Shown piece by piece: positions 1 to 4,764 of a stretch of 5,095 bases of DNA. The number at the start of each line of letters is the position of its first letter. Position 1 is the stretch's first letter. The stretch comes from Phycisphaeraceae bacterium (GTDB lineage Bacteria; Planctomycetota; Phycisphaerae; Phycisphaerales; Phycisphaeraceae): contig JAJDCV010000181.1 of NCBI GenBank assembly GCA_029260675.1, positions 1-5,095 on the forward strand, in the 5' to 3' direction. A program made the position numbers and the translations under genes. A model generated the notes under the pieces. The model had not been told where the DNA came from and did not search any database. It saw only the letters and a list, made by a program, of their open reading frames with translations.

Positions 1-451
1 CGCCGATCATCCCGACCTCTTCATCGACCCCGAATAGCAGCGCGATGTTATTGGGGCCGGGTGTGTTCTGAGCGTATTCCTTCAGCGCCCAGAGCATCGC
101 CGCCCCGGTCCCCTTGGTGTCGCACGCCCCCCGGCCGTAGACCCGCCCGTCGCGCAGCTCCCCGCCGAACGGATCGACCGTCATCCCATCCGCCGCGACC
201 GTGTCCATGTGGCTATCAAACAGAAGCCAAGGCGACCCGGCACCCACTTCATGCGTCACCAGCAGCTGATCCGCCCGGTCCTTTACCGCCAGCCTTCGGG
301 CTTTGAGCCCCCAACCCCGCGCCGTCTGCTCGAGCCAATCACACAACGCCGACTCCGCGCAAGGCCGACCCGTCAGCGCGCTGTTCACGCTGTCGATACG
401 CACCATCGTCTGGAGCGTTTGGACCAGGGAATCAGGCGGTGGTTGTTCCAT
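1..451 (-). CDS. M20-family metallopeptidase/deacylase (ArgE/DapE-like), N-terminal part
   Basis: This is the first 150 codons of a leftward gene whose 3' end lies outside the window. The translation shows the M20 zinc-hydrolase signature in order: FDSHMDTV with metal ligand His81 and Asp83, GRGACDTKG with the bridging Asp111, and GVDEEVG with adjacent Glu144 (general base) and Glu145 (metal ligand). M20 enzymes hydrolyse amide bonds of N-acyl amino acids or small peptides in the cytoplasm, using two zinc or cobalt ions; ArgE (acetylornithine) and DapE (succinyl-diaminopimelate) are the best-known members. Substrate cannot be assigned because the dimerisation domain and C-terminal metal ligand are missing from the window. 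The ATG at 451-449 is chosen because an in-frame stop lies upstream at 487-485 with no usable start between them. No clear Shine-Dalgarno is seen. The family is secure; the exact enzyme is not. Confidence 0.9.
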   Translation of the reverse strand, partial: MEQPPPDSLVQTLQTMVRIDSVNSALTGRPCAESALCDWLEQTARGWGLKARRLAVKDRADQLLVTHEVGAGSPWLLFDSHMDTVAADGMTVDPFGGELRDGRVYGRGACDTKGTGAAMLWALKEYAQNTPGPNNIALLFGVDEEVGMIG

Positions 452-492
452 GACTAGAGCATCCGCAATCCAGGTGCAGTGGAATTATTTGA

Positions 493-542
493 TAGCCGTG
501 GGCCACGGCCCGCGGGGCCCGCCGCGTGTCACGCGGCGGCTA
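493..542. repeat. TAGCC-bounded double palindrome
   Basis: This 50-bp intergenic element starts with TAGCC (493-497) and ends with its inverse GGCTA (538-542). It contains two hairpins: GCCGTG/CACGGC with a GGC loop (495-509), and a perfect 9-bp stem CCGCCGCGT/ACGCGGCGG with a GTC loop (519-539). It lies in the 161-base gap between the stop of the MBL-fold gene and the start of the M20 gene. No T-tract follows on either strand, so it does not look like a classic intrinsic terminator. It resembles the REP-like GC-rich palindromes that bacteria scatter between genes. A related single palindrome ending in GGCTA lies at 1384-1404. Confidence 0.6.
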
Positions 543-612
543 CCAATGAGGTTTTACAACGCTCCACGACGTTACGTTCTTTTGCACACACAACGCATGG
601 AATGTGAATACC

Positions 613-1284
613 TCAGAACCGCCTCCGCGTCGGGTTCAACAGCAGGTTATCGTGCCCCGGCACGATCACGTCGGCGATCTCCACCGCCTCCATGAAACTC
701 TCCTGCGCCTGGTTCACATCATACGCCCCACGCAACACCCGGCCCTGCTCCAGATGTTCGGCGGTTGCGATCGCGTCCCCGGCGATCAGCGTCGTCGAAT
801 TGGGGTGACTCAACAACAACCCGGCGTTCCCCGGGGTGTAGCCCGGCAGCGGAAACAGATCGACGTGCTCCGCGAGTTTGTCCGGCGCAGCCTCACACCG
901 TTTCATCACAGCCACATCTTGCTCGATCAGCTTCTGCATCTCCTCGTCTTCTTCCTGTCCAAGCTTCTCGATCAACGCAACCCCGACCTGCTCGCGCTCG
1001 GCCTCGGCGACCAGCCATCGGGCCTTGGGGAACCCCGTGATCCCCCAGCGGTGTGACGGCCGAAAGCAGGTCAGGAACACATCCGTTACATCCTCCGGCC
1101 CCAACCCGCAACGCTCCGCCAACCGCGCTACGATCACCTGAGCCGGTAATCCCGGGTCGACAAGAATCACCCGTCCCTCGCTGCGCACCAGCGTCGTCGT
1201 CGCGTGAGGTGTCCGGGCTTGCGTCTGCTTATCCCACAACTCGTGCACGCTGACCGCGCCAATACTGATGATCCGGTAGTCCAT
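613..1284 (-). CDS. MBL-fold metallo-hydrolase-like protein with degenerate metal site
   Basis: A 223-residue protein with the layout of a metallo-beta-lactamase-fold hydrolase. It has the early VDPGLPA strand-turn (residues 42-48), the position of the HxHxDH motif at 73-78 within LTCFRPSHRWG, a PGYTPGNAG segment (147-155), AGDAI (168-172) and a closing VPGHD (208-212). Normal members hydrolyse diverse substrates with two metals held by HxHxDH, the His of PGHTPG, an Asp and a final His. Here the first motif reads C-x-R-x-S-H and the PGHTPG histidine is Tyr149; only His78, Asp170 and His211 remain. A standard dinuclear site therefore seems impossible, and the protein may be a pseudoenzyme, a single-metal enzyme or a ligand-binding protein. 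The reading frame is open and GC-rich like its neighbours, so it is not simply decayed. It is transcribed leftward, downstream of coaD by 189 bases and upstream of the M20 gene by 161. No clear ribosome binding site precedes the ATG. Substrate is unknown. Confidence 0.85.
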   Translation of the reverse strand: MDYRIISIGAVSVHELWDKQTQARTPHATTTLVRSEGRVILVDPGLPAQVIVARLAERCGLGPEDVTDVFLTCFRPSHRWGITGFPKARWLVAEAEREQVGVALIEKLGQEEDEEMQKLIEQDVAVMKRCEAAPDKLAEHVDLFPLPGYTPGNAGLLLSHPNSTTLIAGDAIATAEHLEQGRVLRGAYDVNQAQESFMEAVEIADVIVPGHDNLLLNPTRRRF

Positions 1285-1294
1285 AGGGGAGTTA

Positions 1295-1322
1295 AGCCTT
1301 TAGCAGTTGGCCTTTAGCCATT
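1295..1322. repeat. Heptanucleotide-periodic tract (AGCCTTT type)
   Basis: Four adjacent 7-mers run AGCCTTT, AGCAGTT, GGCCTTT, AGCCATT, just upstream of the MBL-fold gene start. The two nine-base GCCTTTAGC copies (1296-1304 and 1310-1318) are exactly 14 bases apart. This is a degenerate short tandem repeat; no function can be read from it. Confidence 0.5.
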
Positions 1323-1383
1323 CGCGGTGTGTGTAAGAGGTCGTGCCTGACTGGAGACAGTAACCGTAACATCCATCTGCCGG

Positions 1384-1404
1384 GCGGGCGTTGCCCGCTG
1401 GCTA
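1384..1404. repeat. GC palindrome with TAGCC flank
   Basis: The stem GCGGGC (1384-1389), loop GTT and GCCCGC (1393-1398) are followed by TGGCTA, so on the minus strand the element is headed by TAGCC. It shares the TAGCC head plus GC palindrome design of the element at 493-542. It lies between coaD and the MBL-fold gene and has no T-tract, so a repeat is a better call than a terminator. Confidence 0.45.
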
Positions 1405-1414
1405 TTGAATCAAT

Positions 1415-1449
1415 TCATCAATCATCAATCATCAATCACAAATCATCAA
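1415..1449. repeat. Tandem heptanucleotide repeat TCATCAA x5
   Basis: Five consecutive 7-mers start at 1415, 1422, 1429, 1436 and 1443. Four are exactly TCATCAA; the fourth unit is TCACAAA. The tract is AT-rich in a GC-rich setting and lies 25 bases beyond the coaD stop codon. The absence of spacers rules out CRISPR. It is a simple-sequence tract that probably varies by slippage. Confidence 0.8.
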
Positions 1450-1473
1450 TCCCCAGACCCCGGCCCCCAGCTC

Positions 1474-2019
1474 CTACTCCTTAAAATGATCCACCTGAAG
1501 CCACGGCAGCTTCCCCCCGTGCTCACGCTTCTTCTGCTTCATCTTCTCGATGACCAGCTTCGGGAGCATCCGGTGCAGCCGGTCGATGTCGCCCCCCGCG
1601 GCGATCTGTTTGATCAGCGTCGAGCTGGCGAAGGCGTAGGCGTCCCCGGTCATCGTGAACACCGTCTCAACATCGGCGATCGCACGGTTGGTCAACGCCA
1701 ACTGGAACTCGAAGTTCAGGTCGGTCACGTTCCTTAATCCCCGCAGCACCGCCGTCGCCCCCACCTCCCGGGCAAAGTCCACGGTCAGCCCCTGGTAGCA
1801 GCGGACCTCCACGTGCTGGTCGCACTGCTCGCGGATCAGCGCCTCGATCATGGCCTGCCGCTCGTCCATGCTGAACAACTCACCCTTGGCCGGGTTATGC
1901 CCGATCGCCACGATCAGCCGATCGAACAGCCGCTGGCCCCGGCCGATGACATCCAGGTGCCCGTTGGTGATCGGGTCGAACGTGCCCGGGAAAAGCCCGA
2001 TTTTTGGCTGGTCATTCAT
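1474..2019 (-). CDS. coaD: Phosphopantetheine adenylyltransferase (CoaD/PPAT)
   Basis: CoaD transfers AMP from ATP to 4'-phosphopantetheine, giving dephospho-CoA, the penultimate step of coenzyme A synthesis in the cytoplasm. The 181-residue product has the nucleotidyltransferase motif GTFDPITNGH at residues 12-21 (the T/HxGH-type ATP site), Lys45 in NPAKGELF, the RGLRNVTDLNFEFQLALTNR block (93-112) and ASSTLIKQIA (131-140), matching the E. coli ISSSLVKEVA segment. The family is usually about 160 residues. The extra ~20 residues are a charged C-terminal tail (KMKQKKREHGGK onward) absent from E. coli CoaD. The ATG at 2019-2017 gives the normal N-terminus. An extended -10 box ends only six bases before it, so the mRNA may be leaderless; no Shine-Dalgarno is visible. 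It is divergent from rpsD across a long spacer. Identification is very firm. Confidence 0.97.
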   Translation of the reverse strand: MNDQPKIGLFPGTFDPITNGHLDVIGRGQRLFDRLIVAIGHNPAKGELFSMDERQAMIEALIREQCDQHVEVRCYQGLTVDFAREVGATAVLRGLRNVTDLNFEFQLALTNRAIADVETVFTMTGDAYAFASSTLIKQIAAGGDIDRLHRMLPKLVIEKMKQKKREHGGKLPWLQVDHFKE

Positions 2020-2025
2020 CCGGGG

Positions 2026-2034
2026 AGTATATCA
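2026..2034 (-). promoter_or_regulatory. Extended -10 promoter for coaD
   Basis: On the minus strand the sequence TGATATACT combines an extended -10 TGn with TATACT, a five-of-six match to TATAAT (2031-2026). Six bases (CCCCGG) separate it from the coaD ATG, so initiation would fall at or next to the A of the start codon. No good -35 is seen at normal spacing, where a G-rich tract lies instead; the extended -10 could compensate. It is inferred from sequence only. Confidence 0.5.
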
Positions 2035-2038
2035 GCGG

Positions 2039-2114
2039 CCCACCGCCCCCGACCACCCCCGGTGCCCTGGTGTCTCCTGATGCCCCCGGCCCCCCGGTCA
2101 CCCCACCGGCTCCC
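2039..2114 (-). other. Two tandem G-quadruplex motifs upstream of coaD
   Basis: The minus strand carries G-runs that satisfy the G3+ with 1-7-base loops rule twice. The first lies at 2067-2039, with runs of 3, 5, 5 and 3 G and loops of 4, 5 and 4 bases. The second lies at 2114-2083, with runs of 3, 4, 6 and 5 G and loops of 7, 5 and 2 bases. They sit immediately upstream of the coaD -10 box, in the non-template strand where the -35 would be. Folding is inferred. Confidence 0.5.
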
Positions 2115-2169
2115 AGGTTATTCATCCAGATCACTCAAACCCCCTGGAATGACACCAGGCATCCCTGAT

Positions 2170-2440
2170 CGGCCCTGTTTGCAGGTAAACCACGCCGGCA
2201 GGTTACCCAGCCTGTACAAACCCGCCGCTTAGGGGGTCCTACCCATTTTTTAGCCCATCCCACTGGACGCCCCGGCGATTGAATCGGAGACTTCCCATGT
2301 TGCCAATGCGGGCGGCGGCCAAGGACGGCCAGCACGCAGGCGACTCGGCCCAAGCGTCTTGTACCCGCACCCGGCCGACACAATCCATACCCTGGATCGG
2401 GTCTCGTACCGGTTAGCCTCCCCGGTCGAGACCTTTTTTT
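2170..2440 (+). ncRNA. Candidate unidentified rightward small RNA ending at terminator
   Basis: The strong terminator at 2400-2440 faces rightward, yet every gene to its left runs leftward, so it needs a transcript that starts inside this spacer. Several stems fit an RNA on the plus strand: GGTAAACC/GGTTACC with one bulged A (2184-2207), TGCGGG (about 2308) pairing with CCCGCA (about 2364), and ATCCA/TGGAT (2383-2397) just before the terminator. The 5' end is a guess; no convincing promoter was found and no known RNA family is recognised. A short coding transcript is the alternative. Confidence 0.25.
2400..2440 (+). terminator. Strong intrinsic terminator, unassigned transcript
   Basis: GGTCTCG (2400-2406) pairs perfectly with CGAGACC (2427-2433), and inside it ACCGG (2408-2412) pairs with CCGGT (2422-2426) across one bulged T, giving a 12-bp stem and nine-base loop. 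Seven T residues follow directly (2434-2440). On the minus strand no T-run follows the hairpin, so it acts rightward. rpsD has its own promoter 250 bases further on, so this is not an attenuator placed next to it. Confidence 0.85.
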
Positions 2441-2621
2441 ATTGTCTTTACGACCGCCGGCCGTGACCGAGATATTCACGTATCCCCGAGGTAAAACCCG
2501 CTTCGGAGACATATGTGGAGCAACTCGTAGCCCCCCATAGCCATATATCCCGTGCCTCCCATCACCACCCCGATATCCGAATGACCGGGTATAGCAGATA
2601 TAAAGACATTTCAACCATTAT

Positions 2622-2639
2622 GGCTTTTCTAGAAAAGCC
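2622..2639. promoter_or_regulatory. 18-bp perfect palindrome
   Basis: GGCTTTTCTAGAAAAGCC is fully self-complementary. It lies 47 bases upstream of the rpsD -35 box, in an AT-rich pocket. It could be an operator for a dimeric regulator or a short hairpin, but it lacks a good T-tract on either side, so a terminator is less likely. No binding protein can be named. Confidence 0.4.
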
Positions 2640-2686
2640 TTCATAAAGTACGAGCTGAATCAGGCGGGGGGCGGGTCCAATGGGGT

Positions 2687-2715
2687 TTGACAGCAGGGCT
2701 TTGAACCGGTGTAAT
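2687..2715 (+). promoter_or_regulatory. Sigma70-type promoter of rpsD
   Basis: TTGACA (2687-2692, perfect -35) and TGTAAT (2710-2715, five of six) are separated by exactly 17 bases. Transcription should start near 2721-2723, giving a leader of about 105 bases before the S4 start codon. This also argues against any rpsD start codon further upstream than that. Confidence 0.8.
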
Positions 2716-2797
2716 ACCCGACTCGAAACAGCAGGGCCGTGCGGCTCTGCACTTCCTGGCACCCGCGGAGCCGTAGCCACGGCCGAGCACCACGAGG

Positions 2798-2817
2798 CGT
2801 CCCGCCAACACGGGATG
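2798..2817 (+). promoter_or_regulatory. Hairpin at the rpsD ribosome binding site
   Basis: CGTCCCG (2798-2804) pairs with CGGGATG (2811-2817) around a CCAACA loop, seven pairs including one G-U. The stem covers the purine-rich GGGATGG just upstream of the S4 ATG and includes an in-frame upstream ATG (2815). Another hairpin, GCCGT/ACGGC, lies earlier in the leader around 2770-2783. S4 is a known translational autoregulator in E. coli and B. subtilis, so such a leader could be its target; that link is inference. Confidence 0.4.
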
Positions 2818-2826
2818 GAATCCGTT

Positions 2827-3426
2827 ATGGCCAACTACACCGGCCCCAAAGTCAAGCTCTCCCGCCGTGTCGGCGTCCCCATCGCTGACATCCCCAAGCA
2901 CACAGCAAAACGCCAGCTCAACCCACCGGGCATGCACGGGTTCCGCGGCCGTCGCCTGCGTGACTACGGCATCCGCCTGAACGAAAAACAGAAGCTCCGC
3001 TACCACTACAACGTCCTGGAGCGACAGTTCCGCGGCTACATGCAGAAGGCCTCGACCACCAAGGGCAACACCGGCCAGGTGCTGATGCAGCTGCTCGAAC
3101 AGCGGCTGGACAACGTCATCCGCCGGATGGGCTGGGGCCGAACCATCTGGGCATCCCGGCAGATCGTCAACCACGGCCACGTCCTGGTCAACGGCCGAAA
3201 GACCGACATCCCTTCCTTCCGGGTGAGCATCGGTGACGAGATCACCCTCAAGCCCGGCATCCAGAAGGTCGTCCGCGAGAACATGGAAACCATGCCCGGC
3301 CACAACGTCCCCGGCTGGCTGATGTTCGACCCCTCGACCCTGACCGCCAAGGTCACCGCAGACCCCACCCCCGACGAGATCCCCTTCGACGTCAACATGA
3401 ACCTGATCGTCGAATTCTACCGCTAA
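2827..3426 (+). CDS. rpsD: 30S ribosomal protein S4
   Basis: S4 is a primary 16S rRNA-binding protein that nucleates assembly of the 30S body and contributes to decoding accuracy. The 199-residue product starts MANYTGPKVKLSRR, matching the usual S4 N-terminus, and has PGMHG (34-38), the YGIRLNEKQKLR block (47-58), the S4 RNA-binding domain (about 91-155, with RLDNVIRRMGW and VNGRKTDIPS) and the typical end LIVEFYR. It lacks the zinc-binding cysteines found near the N-terminus of some S4 proteins. The start at 2827 fits the family length. An in-frame ATG at 2815 would add four residues (MESV), and a longer extension is excluded by the promoter at 2687-2715. GGAA at 2817-2820 is a weak ribosome binding site. 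The gene is monocistronic, with its own promoter and terminator, instead of lying between rpsK and rpoA as in many bacteria. Confidence 0.97.
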   Translation: MANYTGPKVKLSRRVGVPIADIPKHTAKRQLNPPGMHGFRGRRLRDYGIRLNEKQKLRYHYNVLERQFRGYMQKASTTKGNTGQVLMQLLEQRLDNVIRRMGWGRTIWASRQIVNHGHVLVNGRKTDIPSFRVSIGDEITLKPGIQKVVRENMETMPGHNVPGWLMFDPSTLTAKVTADPTPDEIPFDVNMNLIVEFYR

Positions 3427-3452
3427 ATCAACGGTTCCCAGAACACCCCCAG

Positions 3453-3486
3453 AAGCCCACGTTCGTCGAACGTGGGCTTTTCTTGT
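3453..3486 (+). terminator. Intrinsic terminator of rpsD
   Basis: GCCCACGTTC (3455-3464) and GAACGTGGGC (3468-3477) form a perfect 10-bp stem with a GTC loop, extended by two A-T pairs, and followed by TTTTCTTGT. It begins 26 bases after the rpsD stop and ends a single-gene transcript. Confidence 0.92.
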
Positions 3487-3540
3487 CAATGCCCTTCGGG
3501 GCTGCGGTGCCTTACGGTCAAGAAGGATAACGGCCCCGAC

Positions 3541-3568
3541 TTGACAAAGGAGCCTAAAGTCCGATAAC
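3541..3568 (+). promoter_or_regulatory. Putative promoter of the secreted repeat protein gene
   Basis: A perfect TTGACA (3541-3546) is followed after 16 bases by GATAAC (3563-3568), four of six matches to TATAAT. It lies between the rpsD terminator and the next gene and would give a leader of about 135 bases. No known riboswitch was recognised in that leader. Confidence 0.5.
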
Positions 3569-3711
3569 ACCCGCCCTGCTTCTGCGAAGGATCGCCCGGG
3601 TTACAACGACGGATCGTTTTTACAAATTTCTGACCGGCCTTATCGGTGTGTCTTGGGCTTTACGCTTGGCACACTGACCGAGGATCGGCCACAGGATGAA
3701 AGGCGATCTTG

Positions 3712-4764
3712 ATGTGGCAAATTCCGTTCCGCATGAGGTGTTGTAGTCGATTTATTACTCTCTTGACTTGCGTAGCAGGCGTGACGATGGGGTTAACCAG
3801 TCAGGCCGAAGCGGTGACGTTCGATTGGAGAGGTTTCACCGATAACAACTGGTTTATCACTAATAACTGGACCCATCCGGGCCTTCCAGCCATTCCGGGT
3901 GTGTCAGATGACGTAGTTGTGGGTTCGTTCACGCCCGCTAGTGGTCGCTGGCCGTTTTTCAACGGTACGACAACCGTACGAGGTGTGGCGGTTCGTGGGG
4001 TCAACTCTACCAACGCGGGGCTTATGGTACTGACCGCAGGGCAGCTCACCGTCAACAATAATCTTGACATCGGTGTTTTAAACGGTGGCACGGTTACATT
4101 GCAGCAGTTAACCCCAACGCTAGCAGTTCAGGGTCAGATCACGGTCGGTTCGGGGGGGATTCTGGACAACCAGAAGGGGATTATCGCGGCCCCCAACCAG
4201 CCCATCATCATCCGTGGCAACTACAAACAAATCTCCAGTACATCCTCACAAATTAGCACCAGCACTCTCGACGTGCAGTCCGGAGGATCGGTTCTACATT
4301 CTAGGGGGACGGTCGGTCTTACCAGTTTTCTTTCTATCGGCGGCTCTTCGGCCGCAAGCTATACCTTGCAGGGCACTTCACCGAACAATGGCGTGCTAAT
4401 CGCACCGACCATCACGATTGGTTCTGGTGGAACTGGTACGCTGCTCATCATTGGAGACGGGCAACTGTTGGGGGCCAATAACATAACCGTGAACAACACC
4501 ACGGGACTCTTCGAAGTCCGTAAGAATTTCGACTTCGGTGGCACACTCACGCTCAACAACGGTAAAGTGAAAACTAAAGACGGTGCCACGGTAAAGATAC
4601 TGACGATGAGCCAGAGCGGTTTATTACGCGGGACGGGGACCATCGAGGGGGACCTCATCAATGACGCTGATGTGAACCCCGGCTCCTCCACCGGCCTCGT
4701 GGGCTCGTTGACTCTTCTGAATGACTATGAACAGAAAGTCAATAATGGTGATCTAATTTATTGA
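3712..4764 (+). CDS. Secreted beta-helical autotransporter-like repeat protein, frame broken at 3' end
   Basis: From the ATG at 3712 this frame gives 350 residues. AAAGG at 3699-3703 is a good ribosome binding site eight bases upstream; a TTG at 3709 is an alternative but less likely start. The N-terminus has a basic stretch (RMRCCSR), a hydrophobic core (FITLLTCVAGVTMGL) and an AEA-V cleavage site after about residue 34, so the protein should be exported by Sec. The mature part is rich in Gly, Thr, Asn and Ser, with repeated strands such as LTVNNNLDIG, ITVGSGG and ITIGSGGTG, typical of a right-handed beta-helix in planctomycete surface proteins. Near the end, GTGTIEGDLINDADVNPGSS and LLNDYEQKVNNGDLI match the motif that normally leads into a conserved C-terminal domain. 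Instead the frame stops at TGA 4762-4764, and that domain follows in another frame. Its base composition is lower in GC than rpsD. Exact function is unknown. Confidence 0.85.
   Translation: MWQIPFRMRCCSRFITLLTCVAGVTMGLTSQAEAVTFDWRGFTDNNWFITNNWTHPGLPAIPGVSDDVVVGSFTPASGRWPFFNGTTTVRGVAVRGVNSTNAGLMVLTAGQLTVNNNLDIGVLNGGTVTLQQLTPTLAVQGQITVGSGGILDNQKGIIAAPNQPIIIRGNYKQISSTSSQISTSTLDVQSGGSVLHSRGTVGLTSFLSIGGSSAASYTLQGTSPNNGVLIAPTITIGSGGTGTLLIIGDGQLLGANNITVNNTTGLFEVRKNFDFGGTLTLNNGKVKTKDGATVKILTMSQSGLLRGTGTIEGDLINDADVNPGSSTGLVGSLTLLNDYEQKVNNGDLIY

Larger units (their letters stand above)
2020..2826. other. Long divergent intergenic region between coaD and rpsD
   Basis: No recognisable protein gene is found in these ~800 bases. 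From left to right the region holds the coaD promoter, the G-rich tract, a cluster of hairpins (2143-2250), a T6 run (2246-2251), a possible 39-codon reading frame (2297-2416) that overlaps a strong rightward terminator (2400-2440), an AT-richer stretch (about 2580-2660) with an 18-bp palindrome, and the rpsD promoter and leader. Longer minus-strand frames here show no domain and are judged spurious. I looked for the conserved cores of SRP RNA, tmRNA, RNase P RNA and tRNAs and did not find them. Confidence 0.6.

Noticed and set aside
604..1056. Plus-strand frame of 150 codons opposite the MBL-fold gene
   Set aside because: It is antisense to a recognisable protein, and its Pro/Arg/Leu-rich product is typical of a GC-rich shadow frame.
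1415..1449. Short repeats considered as a CRISPR array
   Set aside because: Units are 7 bases with no spacers, far from the 24-47-base repeats and similar-sized spacers of CRISPR.
1813..2232. Plus-strand frame of 139 codons overlapping coaD antisense and the C-rich tract
   Set aside because: It is half coaD shadow and half Pro-rich reading of the C-runs. No domain or start signal supports it.
2211..2235. Resemblance of ACAAACCCGCCGCTTAGG to the RNase P RNA 3' conserved region
   Set aside because: The match is partial, and the partner 5' core (GAGGAAAGTCC type) is missing on either strand within several hundred bases.
2135..2614. Minus-strand frame of 159 codons in the coaD-rpsD spacer
   Set aside because: The product is rich in Arg/Gly and matches no family I know. 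It runs through the terminator hairpin and AT-rich part, and no ribosome binding site or coding pattern supports it.
2581..2646. 21-codon plus-strand frame starting ATGACCGGG
   Set aside because: It has no Shine-Dalgarno and no recognisable sequence, and it overlaps the 18-bp palindrome. Too short to support.
2680..2826. Longer rpsD start at 2680
   Set aside because: It would place the -35 and -10 boxes inside the coding region and add 49 residues not found in S4 proteins.
2641..3570. Long minus-strand open frame (309 codons) opposite rpsD
   Set aside because: It is the antisense shadow of a GC-rich real gene. The product is a low-complexity Val/Asp/Gly-rich string with no domain, and the opposite frame is certain S4.
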